A DNA stretch of 64,000 nucleotides from Syncephalastrum monosporum B8922 (GCA_000697355.1 JNEN01001200.1:248001-312000); one strand, 5' to 3'; positions 37,799 to 50,480 are shown, counted from the first letter of the stretch. The notes: generated by a model from the sequence alone, not told the origin. A program made the numbers and translations.

Positions 37799-40700
37799 AT
37801 GCGGATTCCTGCCAACTGTTGCAATGGAGATGACCGTGCTCATGTGCAGCAATTATATGTACTCGATGACTGTTTCTGTGTCAAACATCCAGACATTGGT
37901 GTCCTCTCCATTAGTTTCGATGGCAGAACTATAACCCGCAAAGGTGACCCATGAAGTGGCTGTAGTCGAGACAGAGAAACCTAACGCGAGCGCTGTAGAT
38001 ACTTCTTGGGAGCCTCCAAGAGAGCACGCGCGCGCTTATGAGATCCAAGGCATTGTAGGGATTCTAAAGGGGTTTCGTGGTATGTCTTGTGTTTCTCCTT
38101 TGAGGGCGTGTGTCTTTCAGATGATCAGCCGCGCATCTAAATTTGGGTATTTTTCGGCTTCCATAGAGACTTTCCTTGTTGTCATAATTCAGGCACAACT
38201 TCTGGGGCATGTCTTTGATCATCCGATCTTTGTAATCGAGCAAGTTGCCTGCCTTGACTTTCAGGCGCATCGCGCCCGAGAAAAACTAAAGGTAATATTT
38301 AGGTCCTTGCGTACTGGGCTCGAGTCTTAAAATGTTGTTATTTTCTACTTGATAGAAAGCCATGAAGAGCGACAATTCAGACTCGTCTTCTGACTCTGAG
38401 GCAGAAGACGAAGATGTTCAAATCACAAAAAAGAAGATGATTATGCCGACCGCCTCCGCCTCAACACCAACTACAATACCTCTGGCCGTAAACACAACCA
38501 CCATCATCGACAGAGATGAACCCCACTCACCTACCCCTTTATCGCCTGCACGAAGTCCCGGAAGTCCACTCATGGACCGGTTCCGCTTGTCGTTTAATGC
38601 ACCTAAAAGAACAGCTGATCCACGGATATCCACGTCCACGCGTACTTCTTCTGCCGAGGACATGTTTGCCAATATGGCCATCAATGAGGAACTTAGTCTC
38701 GATCGACGCCTCGTACGTCAAGTGAACGACCTCTTTGGCCGATCCATGTTCATCTTTTCGCCCAGCTGTGGTAAGAGGAAACCATATGAAAATCGAATCA
38801 ACTCATTTTATTTACTCATATCATCTAGACATTACAAACTCCTTCCAGCGATCGTTTGATAAAGGGCCTAGTGATGCACCCTTATGCCAACAAGTGGACT
38901 CCCGATTCTGGTGGAATGAGCACATGCAAAGCCAGTTCAAAGAAGCCAAGGTTAGAAGGGTGATACACACGGAGTGGAATCTTACTTACCGTTCAAAAAA
39001 GCTGGATGAATGGATTATTCCTGTGATGCAGGGCACGATGCAGATAGAAGCCTGCAAAATTGAAGACTGCCGGTTTGACTTCATTGTGATATCAAGGCGT
39101 AGCCGCGAGCGCGCTGGTATGCGATACCAACGTCGTGGTGTGAATGAGCAAGGCCAGGTGGCCAATTTCGTTGAAACGGAGCAGATTATTATTTTTGAGG
39201 TAAGCATGAATAAGCGAAGAAGGAACTTACAGTTCATACAATGGAACGCTGTAGCGCGACAACGAGCCGCATGTCGCATCGTTTGTCCAAACACGAGGCT
39301 CAAGTAAGATGTCTACCTTCATCTGTTACAGATGCTAAGTATAATATAGTACCCCTTTTCTGGAGCCAATCCCCCTACAGCTTACACCCTGTACCCACCC
39401 TCGACCGGAGTGATGAGGAGAACGACCTGGCTTTTGAGAAGCATTTCAAAACACAAGAGGCATTATATGGGCGTCAGATAGCCGTCAGTCTGACGGAGCT
39501 GGTGGGTCGCGAGGCTATCATTGGCTCAGAGTACCGCAGACATGTTGAGCAGTTGGCCGATCCCAACATAAAGTTAGTCAAAATGGTGAACCCTGAAATC
39601 TTGGTCGAATTTACTCATCCATACATCAGATACGTTGAATTTGATTTCCATCGTGAAACGAAAGGCATGCAGTTTGAAAATATCAGTCGTTTGAGCAACA
39701 GCTTGCGCGACGATCTAGACAAAATTGCGTAAGTGAAATAGCCATGCGGGTTGCACGGACAGCCACACGGACTAAGTGGTTTTATGTAGGCACTTTTGGG
39801 AGGCAGGGACGGAGACTGTGTACTGTCGACAAAATGGTGTTCTCCGAACTGTAAGTAATATGAACTCGATTCTAGACCACTCATTTGATCTCCTCTCCTC
39901 TAGAACTGCATGGACTGTCTTGATCGTACCAATGTTGTTCAGGTACGGTGCTGTACAAACTCGATACTTTTAAATTCATTATCTGTGACGATAACAGAGC
40001 GCTTTTGCTAGGCATGTGCTCAATTTGCAGCTCATGCGCTTCGGTATTACCGAATACCCTGATCAAGGCATCAAATACTATGGCGATTTTGAAAGCATCT
40101 TCAATAACGGTAGGCACATCGCCTAAATAACCACGCTCTACTCACTTAAAAGGCAGTCTGGGCAAATAATGGTGACATGATATCGCGCATGTATGCCGGC
40201 ACAAGTGCGCTTAAGGGCGATTTTACACGGTAAGGCAGTGGTTATGAAGTGCAATACATGTCATTCATGCCTTGCTTTAGAACTGGCAAGCGCAACATTA
40301 CTGGCCTCATGAATGACGCATCCAACTCGCTCGCACGCTTCTATATCAATACTGTCAAGGATTTCTGGCGACAGGCGACGATTGATTACGTGCTTGGATA
40401 CCATAAGATTGAGATCTTTCGCCATGTGCCTCAGAGTACACGCATGTCTGCTGAGCCAGGTGTGGAACGACGATGGGCCAAGATTCGACAAGATGCGAGT
40501 AAGTCATCCTTCAGTAGTATATGCCCGAACCAGATGCTTACTCCTTTCTACGTAACTTTTTCAGTCGATATTAGCAGCGAGATTGTGATAGCAGACGACG
40601 AGGTTCGGTTGGATGGTTGGACGTTGCTATCGCCCGATGAGCCACAACGAAGGTAAAGGGAAAGTGGCAAACCTTGCTTCTCATAGTTTTCTCAAATTGG

Positions 40701-41324
40701 CGTCATGCAGGAGGGCAAAGAAGTTCGAAGAAAAGGTCGTTCTTTTGACAGCCAAGGCACTGTACGTGTGCAGTTACAACTACCACCTAGAAAAAGTGGT
40801 TCAATTCCAGCGCATCGCGCTTGACACAGTTAACAAGATCCAGACGGGCGAATATATCCTTTCTGCACTGACGCCCGACTCACGCGACGTGGAACAGAAC
40901 TATGGCATGCTGCTCTTTTACGATGCCGAGCGGGAACTGATCCGAATGAATACGGGCAGCATGCAGAATGTGCTCGCCAAGGAGAAAGAAGACGACTCTT
41001 CCTCGGATAGCAGCGAGAGCGAAGATGACGAGATAAAGATGCCGTTTCTGGCGTTCAAGGGTGTGCGTTACAATGTTCTCGGCGAGCTCGCGGATGAGGT
41101 GGTCCAAACTTGCCAGCAACAAGTCGAGGTCATTGCGGCTCGCATCGCGGAAGCGAGTGGGCAATCCAAGGATGATATCGTGCACCATCCCATCATCAGG
41201 TAAGAGCCCAGAGCAGAATGACATCAACTTGCTAACCCACAGCGCTAGTTTGGAGCAAGCAGAAAAGACAGACGGGTTCATGAAGAAGATGGGCCTCAAG
41301 ATAAAGAAAGCAATATGGATATAG
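37799..41324 (+). CDS. SAC-domain phosphoinositide phosphatase, Sac2/INPP5F-like
   Basis: Sixteen exons in phase, about 891 residues: 37799-37943, 37999-38079, 38167-38291, 38356-38770, 38829-38950, 39002-39199, 39255-39303, 39350-39728, 39790-39850, 39904-39942, 39998-40109, 40157-40229, 40281-40498, 40565-40652, 40711-41199, 41243-41324. The SAC domain is clear: DITNSFQRSFD, RFWWNEHM, WIIPVMQGTMQIE, ISRRSRERAGMRYQRRGV, GQVANFVETEQIIIFE, SFVQTRGSIPLFWSQ, and the catalytic Cx5R motif NCMDCLDRTNVVQ. A hSac2-type domain follows (KKFEEKVVLLTAKALYVCSY...). Family order matches animal INPP5F/Sac2, a 4-phosphatase of endocytic membranes. An acidic Ser-rich insert (SDNSDSSSDSEAEDED) lies in exon 4 within the N-terminal half. 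The first two introns are inferred from phase and branch sites and are the least certain part. Confidence 0.87.
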
Positions 41325-41446
41325 GATGAGATGGGCTGACGTGCCTTGTATTTATCTGTATGAATGCATGAAATCGTGAAAGTGGACGTGTAGGAAGAAA
41401 GCAAGTGATGTGCGAATGGTGGTGGGTGAAGAAACTTTGTATGGAT

Positions 41447-42493
41447 TTATCGGCGGCGTCTCGAAGATGAATGGGATCGACTCCTGTAGTCATCCTCGTC
41501 TCGCGAACGCTTCTTGCTATAATCGTCTGAGGGAGGACGCGCGATGCGGCTGGCGACTTTCTGTGCGGTTGCCATGGCCGCTTGCAGGGCCTGTGATTGT
41601 TGTTGCGGTGGCTGTTGGGTTACAGCAGGTGGTGGTAGCGGTTGTTGCTGTTGCTGCTGGGGTACGAATTGGACGCTCGTACGGTGTTGTTGAGCAAGTG
41701 CCTTTTCCTCGGCTACGCGACGTTGAGCAGCGAGGATCTCTTCAATGTAGGCTTCTTTGGGAAAACCATGCGGATCAAACTCGGCCTTGTCCATGTTGCT
41801 TCCGTGTTCGTCCAGGTCAAAGAATTCTACCAGCTTGGCATAGATGCGCGGGTTACGGAATGACCTGTTTTGCTGCAAATGTTCGTTTAAATGATGTCCC
41901 TTGGCGCGTAAGGAAAGAAAATGGGCCACTTTTTGCTTGAGGAAAGAGAAGAGTGAGTGGTGGCATAGACAAGCGTTCGTTCTACTTACAGCGCGTTCAG
42001 AGTCGATGGGCGTAGACGGTTCGGGAGGGATACCCCAGTTCTCCACGCCTGGAATGGGACGCGGTGTAAGGAGTGTCTTCCTCCGTCGAGTGGGGTCAGT
42101 GGCAAGCGTCGATCGTAAAGAATTAGACTGTGATGGCTGTTGTAACGTGGAAGGTATGGATGGGACAGATGGTTGCGGTGGTGGTGGTGAGGGAGGTGTG
42201 GTGGAGCGTGCTTCTAGTTCCTTTGGCTTCTCAAGATCCCGGTCCTAATGGCTCCGATTAAGCAGCTTGTATTTTAGTGAGTCCTAGAGCTTACCTTGTT
42301 TTCTTGTTGAGTCTGCCTTGAGATAACTGGAGGAGGAGGAGAAGAAGCTAGATAAGGGACGATCGTTAAGAGGCTGGTTTAAGAATATGCGCGTCATGAG
42401 TGTATTACTTTTCGTGGATTGGACAACGTCCTCGTCTGAAGAGGAAGAGTCTTCATCGCCTGAGTAGTTGACAAGGCCTGACAAGGCGCTCAT
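41447..42493 (-). CDS. HCNGP / SAP30BP-like protein
   Basis: Four exons, 42493-42409, 42347-42295, 42244-41990 and 41935-41447, in phase, 293 residues. It begins MSALSGLVNYSGDEDSSSSDEDV, as is typical of the HCNGP family, then a Pro/Gln/Ser-rich linker, and WGIPPEPSTPIDSERA. The conserved core is KVAHFLSLRAKGHHLNEHLQ, NRSFRNPRIYAKLVEFFDLDEHGSN, FDPHGFPKEAYIEEILAAQ and RTSVQFVPQ, followed by Gln/Pro-rich sequence and an Arg/Ser-rich tail (KKRSRDEDDYRSRSHSSSRRRR). Animal SAP30BP is a nuclear protein tied to SAP30 corepressor complexes and to splicing of short introns; the Arg/Ser tail fits a splicing link. The second exon is read in a different frame from the longest open frame; only that choice joins the flanks in phase. 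Confidence 0.82.
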
Positions 42494-42637
42494 TCTTGCA
42501 GAACAAGTAAGAAGTGGAGGGAGGAAAACGAGCAAGATCGATTCATGTGACTCTCGTCTGTTTTGAGGTGTGACAGAATAGCTATTTTCGATTCCTATTC
42601 TATATACACCTTTCCATTATACCATTTCACAGGCAGG

Positions 42638-43850
42638 ATGTTCTCGTCTTTGCGCACCCTTCGTCTTGCCGCTCTTCCTTCTGCCCGTGCCTTCACTACT
42701 TCTCGCTTTACGATGGCTCCCAACCACCACAAGGTCACTGTCATTGGCTCGGGTCCTGCAGGTATGAGAGAAACACCATTGCTACTAAAGCAAGCAATCG
42801 CTTCCATGCATGCATGTTGTCACGCCAAAACTCATTTACTTTTGCATTGTGTAGGTCACACTGCCGCAGTGTACTTGGCACGCGCTCAACTGAAGCCTGT
42901 CATGTTTGAAGGCATGATGGCCAACGGGTTTGCCCCAGGCGGCCAGCTTACTACGACGACCGATGTCGAGAACTACCCTGGCTTCCCCGACGGTGTTATG
43001 GGAGGCGAGCTCATGGACAAAATGCGGGCTCAGTCTGAACGGTGCGGCACTGTCATTGAAACCGAAACTATCAGTCGTCTGGACTGCTCCGAGCGCCCCT
43101 TCAAGCTGTGGCGTGAAGGCTATGATGAAGTCACTGATACGGCAGACGCTGTCATCCTTGCCACGGGCGCCTCTGCGAAGCGCATGAATCTACCTGGCGA
43201 GGAAACCTACTGGCAGCGTGGTATCTCTGCCTGCGCTGTGTGTGATGGTGCTGTCCCCATATTCCGTAACAAGCCTTTGGTCGTCATTGGTGGTGGTGAC
43301 TCGGCTGCCGAGGAGGCGATGTATTTAACCAAGTGTAAGTGTATCCTTACAACGTGCGCTTTTCATGTTGCTGATACCATTCTCGCTAGATGGCTCGCAT
43401 GTTCACGTACTTGTTCGCCGTGACGTGCTGCGTGCGTCCAAGGTCATGGCCACGCGTCTGCTCAACCATCCCAAGGTGACCGTTCATTTCAACACGATTC
43501 CTACGGAGGCGGTCGGCAACGGCGACCTGCTCACCGAGGTTCGCACTCGCAGCACCCAAACCAAAGAAGAGGGATCCATCACCGCCAGTGGTCTGTTCTA
43601 CGCTATTGGTCACGAGCCTGCTACCTCGCTTGTCAAGGGACAGGTCGATCTCGACGAGCAGGGCTACATCAAGACCATCCCTGGATCGACACTCACGAAC
43701 GTGCCCGGTCTGTTTGCCGCGGGTGACGTCCAGGATAAGCGCTATCGCCAGGCTGTTACGAGTGCCGGCTCAGGCTGCATGGCTGCTCTCGATGCTGAGC
43801 GCTACCTCAGCGAGCTCGAGGTCCCGGCGGAGGGCAAGGCCAAGTTGTAA
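42638..43850 (+). CDS. TRR1: Thioredoxin reductase with mitochondrial leader
   Basis: Three exons, 42638-42761, 42855-43334 and 43390-43850, in phase, 354 residues. Low-molecular-weight (fungal/bacterial) type: FAD motif [16 protein letters not shown], redox centre CAVCDG, NADPH motif [12 protein letters not shown], and the C-terminal FAD motif [20 protein letters not shown]. It reduces thioredoxin with NADPH. The first ATG (42638) gives an Arg/Ser/Ala-rich 25-residue leader ([19 protein letters not shown]) typical of mitochondrial import. A second in-frame ATG at 42713 ([12 protein letters not shown]) would give the usual cytosolic form. Yeasts use separate TRR1 and TRR2 genes for these compartments. 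The HCNGP-like gene diverges from 144 bp upstream. Confidence 0.93.
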
Positions 43851-44200
43851 TCTCACCCATTCCTCCCCCACATAGACTTTACTACCTTACATTTAGATTG
43901 TATATACACTGCTCTCAATGATCATATATAGTGTTGTTATCCTCGCCTTACCTCTGAGATACACATGAAATATGGGTATTAGTATTACCGTTCAACAACT
44001 ACTCGCTGCGATATTGTTATTGTCACGTTGACGATTGCGCTTCCTCAGAATGCGTGTTGTATAGATGAGATATGAGGCAAGTAGTGTTTATCTCGTCTTA
44101 TGTTTCTTAGCACGATAGGATATAATAGATTTAGATAGAAATACAGAAGTCAGGTAGGTACACGAACAGAAGAAAGAAATATACTGCAAAATTGAAAGCA
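43851..44200. other. Short intergenic region between convergent genes
   Basis: 3' regions of thioredoxin reductase (+) and the Kha1-like antiporter (-), AT-rich with several polyadenylation-like A/T runs. No gene seen. Confidence 0.5.
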
Positions 44201-47100
44201 TTAGGAAGGAGGGCGCTGTTCTGCATCAGATGCATTAGGCGCCTGGATGACAACGACACTCGCCTTCACGTTGGACAGCAGCAAGTTGTACACCAGTGGC
44301 CCCAGAACGGAGCGAAGCTCCTTGTATTGACTTTGTTCCGAAGCCGAGAGTAAGGCGCGCGCCTCCGGTGTCTTTGGCGAGAAAGCAGGCTGATGGCGGC
44401 CTGCAACCAAAATGTCCTGCTTTCCTAGATGCATCTTATGGCACTCGGACGTAAGCGTACTAACAGCCTGATCCAACGAAGCATAGCTGCGCGCGATGCA
44501 ACGCACGCCCGTATTCTCGCTCGCGGTCAAAGTGAAGAGGGTATCGAAAAAGACGTCATCATCCACGTAGCGCTTGTCACGGAGGGTATCCAAAATCGAT
44601 TGTTGCGACGCGTAGCTCATACTGGGTGTAGCATCATCCAGAACTCTGACCAGACGCACCACGGTGATATCTGTGCTTTGATAAATCTGCAATCTTAGTG
44701 CGAGCAGCAAAGCCGCACGGTCGTCTGGTCCGCCGCAGAAAGGCACGCACACCTGGAATCGGCCCAGGGGCGGTTTTTCGTCCAAGCTAAGGCCGCGGTC
44801 GATGAAGAGACCAACCGTCAAGTGTGATATTGAGAACGCGTTTGCGGTGGTCATAGCATCGTTGTTGAACGGGAATCCGGATGCATTCTCTATCAGCTCG
44901 TCGTCATCAGCAAGTGGAGAGTGCCGTTCTGCTACCCACGGCAGAAGAATCAGGTCTGCTTGCACGTTCTCGCCGTGATCGGCCAGCGTCTTGACGTACT
45001 CCGACGGCATAAGAAACTCGAGTCGGGTGTGCAACGCGTCGATTCCTAGCAGACTGCCAAAGGTGCGTATTACGTTCAGCACTGGATCATAGCGCTGTGT
45101 TTCGCGCTGATCGCGGATTTTCATGACGTCTGACGCACGCTGAGTAAGCTCAAGCAAACGCAAAGCATGGATTTCCAGCATGCTCGTTTTCGGATCGCCG
45201 GTAGTCGAAGGCTGCCGCAAGAGTCTAAACAAGGACATCATGGACGGCACGGTCTCGAGACGGTTGAGCATGGTGACCATGCAGAAACGTTCTATACCGC
45301 TGGACTTGTCAAAGTGGAGCGAGGGTTCCTTGCCAGTCGTGCTGACCTTCAGGCTGGCCGCCAAGGTGCCGCGTGTTGCTTCAGCGCGCTGCTTTTGGTA
45401 CCATTCGGGGTAGAGCCACATGACCATGGGCGTCGTCATAAAGGTCGTTATCAACGCCATCACGACCATGATGACAAAAACTGGATAGCGAGGGTGTATG
45501 AGTATAATGAGATACCGGCATGTTGGAACGAGAAGAAAACAAAAACTTTAACCTTACTTTGGTCGTTGAGGACGCCTGCATCGTGACCAATATTGAGCAC
45601 GATGAGTTCCACCAAACTTTATGTTCTATTAGCATGTATCCATGTGATCCGTTGACAAACCACACTTACCCTTTACAGTTCATGAGGAACCCAATCGTGA
45701 AAGATTCGCGTAGTGTCATGCCGCAGGCTTTGGAAGCAAGTGTGCATCCGCTGATCTTGCCAAAGCAGGCAACCGCGATCACACAGATCACATAGCCCCA
45801 TACTGTGCCTGTATCCAACAAACCAATCTGTGTTTTGAGACCAGAGAGCGTGAAATACTATATCCAATGTCAAAAAGAGTGCGGTGCAAGTAAGTGACTT
45901 ACCAGTGGCAAAAAGACAATGTTTACCATGTCTTCTGTCTTTTCTGTGATTTTGGTCGCCAGATCACCTTCGTGTGGTACAATGACACCAGCCAGGAACC
46001 CGCCGAAGATGGGGTGGACACCAATGATGTCAGTAACGAAAGCCGATACGAGCACCATCATGAGAGTCACTGTCATTAATAGTGGTGAAGGGCCATTATC
46101 GAAGGAGCCAGTCATGATGCAGAGACGTCGATAAAGAGGGCGAACAAGGACAATCAAGAATAAAGCAAAGGCCACCGTCGTCAAGAATACGTACAGGGCC
46201 TCGAGACCTCCTGAGGAATTCAGTAAAGCAACGACGAGCGCCAACAGCACCCTTTTTAGAGCATATTAGCCTCTCGTTTACATGCACATCCATCAGACTT
46301 TCTCTTACCAAGCTGTGCAGTCATTGAGCAGACCTGCTGCCATTGTGATGGCGCCTACTTTGGTTCTCAATAGTTTGAGTTCGGCAAGAATACGCGCCAA
46401 TACCGGAAAAGCCTGAAAGAAGAAAACGAGTATTCAGCAAACGAGGCAGCTGTTTCTTATACACGTACAGTGATGGCAAGAGCCACGCCCAAGAAAAGCA
46501 TGAAGCTCGAAAAAGGTACATTCGGGTCATCCTGGAGTTTGTACAGGCCGACACTGACCGCGATACCAAGGCCAAAAGGGAGCGCCATGCCAGCAACTGC
46601 AATCGCGACGCTTTCCCGCCAATCACGGCGCACGACGCGGACATCGACCTCAAGTCCGACCTGGAACAAAAAGAAGACAAGGCCCAAAGTAGCCAATAAA
46701 TTGATATAGGGCAATGACTGGCTCGGAAAAATGGTGTCGGTAAAGTGTGGGATGCGGCCCATGACAGACGGTCCAAGGATAACACCTGCGATGACTATTG
46801 TAGTCGTTTTGAGTTTACAATGTGAGCTCATGTAGAACTTATATATTACCCTCGGATATGACTCGTGGCTGTCGCAGCCATCCGAGCGGGATGGCTAAGA
46901 TCCGACAGAACACCAAGATAATTGTAACCTTTGCATCGGCAAAAGGCAATGTTGTCAATAATGCAAGTTAAACGTGTACTTTACTAAAAGCCAAAGAAAG
47001 GATAGGATACCTGGATTACAAACAGAACAATAGGGTCCCCCGAGTTAAAGGTGGCCGGATTCACCCCGGAGAAAACTCCAGCCTGTGGAGAGGCACCCAT
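44201..47100 (-). CDS. KHA1: K+/H+ (CPA2) antiporter, Kha1-like
   Basis: Eight exons, 47100-47011, 46928-46850, 46794-46469, 46412-46309, 46251-45903, 45857-45670, 45616-45558 and 45480-44201, in phase, 824 residues. The first half is a twelve-segment Na+/H+-exchanger domain: VIAGVILGPSVMGRIPHF, INLLATLGLVFFLFQVGLEV, FMLFLGVALAITAFPVLARI, LLNDCTAWVLLALVVA, DIIGVHPIFGGFLAGVIVPH and LVELIVLNIGHDAGVLND. The C-terminal 400 residues are soluble, with a region resembling two universal-stress-like folds (FQVCVPFCGGPDDRAALLLAL; DILVAGRH). Fungal Kha1 proteins have this shape and sit in the Golgi, balancing K+ and H+. Start at the ATG at 47100 opens MGASPQAGVFSGVNPATFNS, a usual Kha1-like N-terminus. 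Confidence 0.9.
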
Positions 47101-48317
47101 TAAATTGAAAGATGAAGAGTAGAAAAAAACGATAGTGGTAAGCGAGTTGCGTCTTGTCCCGCCTTTGTACACCAAAATTTGTTTTGGTTCTCCGCCAATA
47201 GAAAGTGCCAAATGCCCCAGGCTCAACCGCTTCAAGAAGTTGAGGGAAATCTCGCCCCGTATTCCCGATCTGATATCACCAAAAGAAAAGTTACTGCCAT
47301 TTCCGAATTGGCCGCTTCAATAGATTTGTTTACATATAAACAGCCGTCATAGCACGGGGGTTCCATGTTAACATGATCGCCCGAATTTGGGACCTATGTG
47401 AAACATTTCCAACCATGACGCAGATATCTTTTGTAGCCATGGAGTGTAGTCGTGCACGCATTCCAAAATATTTGCTTTCATAACTTTAATATCCACGCTT
47501 ATGTATAACATTCGAGTGATGTGACAATCAACTGCAGCTAATTAATGATATACTGGTATACAGTACAAGGGCTTGGATGACCGCAGATACTTGTCTCAAT
47601 GATAGACAACGTAATCCCATCTGTGACACATGTGAATCGTGCGCAACAACAATGAAACTTTAACTCTAAGCCTGCGATAATCACATCTGGTCACGTTAAG
47701 CTTCACTGAACCTGATCATGTTTTTCCCCCCTTTCGCTCGTGAGGGAAGGGTAAAAGTTCAATAATTTATGTCTTCACCACTGGCGTTATTTTGCTATCT
47801 GACTCTATCGTAATGATAAGCTTCCGCACGGCTACCTTGGAGACATAAGTAGGTGGTAGAATGAAGCAAACTGAGCTCTTGAAGTCACTGTATACATGGC
47901 CAACCACTGTATGAGATCGTACAAAGCTGGATATCGCGCCTTCTACTGCTACAATGGCAAGACTGGCATGATCCTCACTCATACGACGTCTTTGAAAGAG
48001 TATATCGTGAAACAGTCGCGAGCTATTTTCTTTCGGTTTGAAAAATGAATGTTGGACTAGTGACCGTTATCCTTGAGGTACACGGCTTTGACAGAAGACC
48101 GAATTGAAATCGTAGCGATCTCTCTCGTCTAATGTATCGATAGGTGGCATACCTAGAACGCTGACAAGGGAAGGCTCTGTTTTTGGCATGCGCCAAAAGA
48201 GAGAAAGGAGATCATGCGAAAATCAAAGAAAATGTGGAATTTGAAAGCAAAGCCACGGAGCAGAATCAAGGGGAAGTTCTATTTCTCTTCCACTTTTTTA
48301 TCATATAATTTCAAGCG
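47101..48317. other. Divergent intergenic region
   Basis: Promoters of the Kha1-like gene (-) and orotate phosphoribosyltransferase (+). AT-rich, with only short frames. No gene or repeat of note. Confidence 0.5.
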
Positions 48318-48971
48318 ATGAAGGATTACCAGCGGGAATTCATTGAGTTTGCTCTGGCCGAGAATGTGCTCAAGTTTGGACAGTTCACGTTGAAGTCGGG
48401 TCGCGTGTCTCCCTATTTCTTCAATGCTGGTCTCTTTAACAGCGGCAAGACTCTTGGCGCCATTGGTCGCTTCTACGCTGCTGCCTTGGTCGATGCCGGT
48501 TTCGAGTACGACGTGTTGTTTGGCCCTGCCTACAAGGGCATCCCCCTGGTCTGTGCGACGGCGCTGTCCCTGACGACCGAGCACCGCCAAGAGGCTCCGT
48601 TTGCATTCAACCGTAAGGAGAAGAAGGACCATGGCGAGGGCGGTGATATTGTCGGCACCCCTCTGCATGGTCGAGTCGTGGTGGTCGACGACGTCATCAC
48701 GGCCGGCACCGCCATCAACGAGTCGATCGGTATCATTCAGGCCAACCAAGCCAAGCTCGCCGGTGTCCTCGTCGCCGTCGATCGCGCTGAGGTTGCCCCC
48801 GATGGCTCGGGCAAGTCCGCTATCCAGGCGGTCGAGGAGAAGAACGGCGTGCCCGTGCGCGCCATCATCACAATGGACCATATCATGGAGTACATGGAAG
48901 AGAAGGGTACCTATACCGAACAGCTTGCTCTTATGCGCGAGTACAAGGCCAAGTATGGCATCCAGGCTTAA
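48318..48971 (+). CDS. URA5: Orotate phosphoribosyltransferase
   Basis: Single exon, 217 residues, the usual length of fungal OPRTase. Family signatures are [44 protein letters not shown] (the flexible catalytic loop with Lys and His) and the PRPP-binding motif [13 protein letters not shown] at about residues 118-131. It makes orotidine 5'-phosphate from orotate and PRPP in pyrimidine synthesis. Codon use favours C/G endings, unlike the AT-rich flanks, suggesting good expression. It ends 166 bp from the convergent HAP3 gene. Confidence 0.95.
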   Translation: MKDYQREFIEFALAENVLKFGQFTLKSGRVSPYFFNAGLFNSGKTLGAIGRFYAAALVDAGFEYDVLFGPAYKGIPLVCATALSLTTEHRQEAPFAFNRKEKKDHGEGGDIVGTPLHGRVVVVDDVITAGTAINESIGIIQANQAKLAGVLVAVDRAEVAPDGSGKSAIQAVEEKNGVPVRAIITMDHIMEYMEEKGTYTEQLALMREYKAKYGIQA

Positions 48972-49137
48972 AATCCTTCATCATGTTGATTATTGATAAA
49001 AAAAAAAGAAAGGATAAAAAAGAAGTCAGAGGGGAAAAAGGAAGCAGCATATATATATATATGTAGAAATCAAAATGGGGGGGGGGTTTGGGGGGGAAGT
49101 ATTCAATGTACAGCAACGAGGTGGAACGTAATTGCAT

Positions 49138-49310
49138 TTAGCTCTGCTTTTGTTGGTCGAGATATTGGTGCGCAATAGCTACATGAGCATCAAGCGATGA
49201 CTGTCAGTCAAATGCATATACATATTGCGCCCCAGTGCAGTGCTTTCGCTTACCATTATAGTAGTTACCAGTCATGGGCTGCTGACCATCCTGATTCGGC
49301 TGCATGTAGA

Positions 49311-49344
<34 letters not shown>

Positions 49345-49885
49345 GACGTCGGTAAGCACGCCTTCCTCATCCTTTTCTTTGGCACCCGACGCGCCTCGAT
49401 CGAGTTTGGTCGTTTCACGGTACTTGACAAGGTATATTTTAAGGGCTTCGGCATAGTTCTCGAAGCCTAATGACTGCATCGCCCAAAGGATATCCTCGCC
49501 ATTGATCGTTTTCCGTTTTTCTTGTTGACAGCGATCGCTCGCTACGAAAGACAAGAAACATGGCATTAGTATTTCGTACTGACCATAAACATATGATATA
49601 ATATACCTTCGCTGGTGATGAACGAGATAAATTCAGACACACATTCCTGTACGCATTCCTTGGCTTCCTTGGCAATCTTTGCGTTCTCGGGTAGGGATTT
49701 CTTCATGATGCGCGCAACACTGCATAAAAGTGTGAGTTTACGAACGGGTTGCGGGGGTTCATAATGACGACATGAGTCTGAAAGAAAGAATAAAAAGCGG
49801 GATGGCCGTACTTTGCAATCGGAAGATAACGATCCTGTTCCTTGAGATCGAGATCGCCTTCGTCTCCAGAGTGTTGTGCTGACAT
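49138..49885 (-). CDS. HAP3: CCAAT-binding factor subunit HAP3 / NF-YB
   Basis: Four exons, 49885-49812, 49719-49607, 49541-49254 and 49178-49138, in phase, 171 residues. The histone-fold core spans the first three exons: [87 protein letters not shown]. This is the most conserved part of NF-YB, pairing with NF-YC (HAP5) before NF-YA (HAP2) joins to bind CCAAT. A 13-residue polyglutamine tract follows, then a short tail ending [10 protein letters not shown]. The last exon was chosen because only the acceptor at 49179 restores frame. Other subunits are not in the window. Confidence 0.93.
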
Positions 49886-50480
49886 GACCGAACTTTTCTT
49901 TCTATTTAGTGGGTAAGAAGAACAAGTAAAAAAAAAAAAAAAGAAAGCGGAACGCCTAACAGGCGCGTGCGGGCACAACCCAACCCGCAGTTTGTGGACA
50001 ATTCAACACCCGCTCGTGATGAGCCTCACTTTAGATGCGTTTTGCTGTGTGTAGCTTATCTTCCTGCACTACAGAGCATTTTAATAGTTTGATCAGTCAT
50101 CAGAGCAGATTAACAAGCGGCAGCTAAAGCACATTTATACTAGTAGTGTATAAATACGAAGAGAGAAGACCCAAATCCTCCCTGTCACCCATAAAGAAAC
50201 TACAGTCGACGAATGCCAGGGTACTGTATATACTATATATATCACTCCCTCTTATGCTACTCCACCATGTTTCTGCTGCTGTATATATACTAAGCATTAC
50301 ATCGAAATACATGTCCTATTAGCACATGGTCAACAGGTTTGTAGCGCAGCAAACCTAGAAGGAGCCAAGTCGCACATTCGAAGGTGACGTGCGGTAAGGC
50401 CGGAGATTGAATCGACACTCACATTTTGGAAGGGCTTTGTTTTTGTGGTCTTGCTTGCACACAAAATATAACGTAACAGC
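49886..50480. other. Divergent intergenic region
   Basis: Promoters of HAP3 (-) and the small inner-membrane protein gene (+). An A-run and CT-rich leader lie next to HAP3; a TATA-rich segment lies at 50225-50242. No gene seen. Confidence 0.5.

Noticed and set aside
42284..42493. Single open frame across the first part of the HCNGP-like gene
   Set aside because: Reading straight through leaves the next exon out of phase; an intron at 42408-42348 restores it.
44429..45586. Plus-strand frames inside the Kha1-like gene
   Set aside because: Antisense shadows of the long antiporter exon; no family resemblance.
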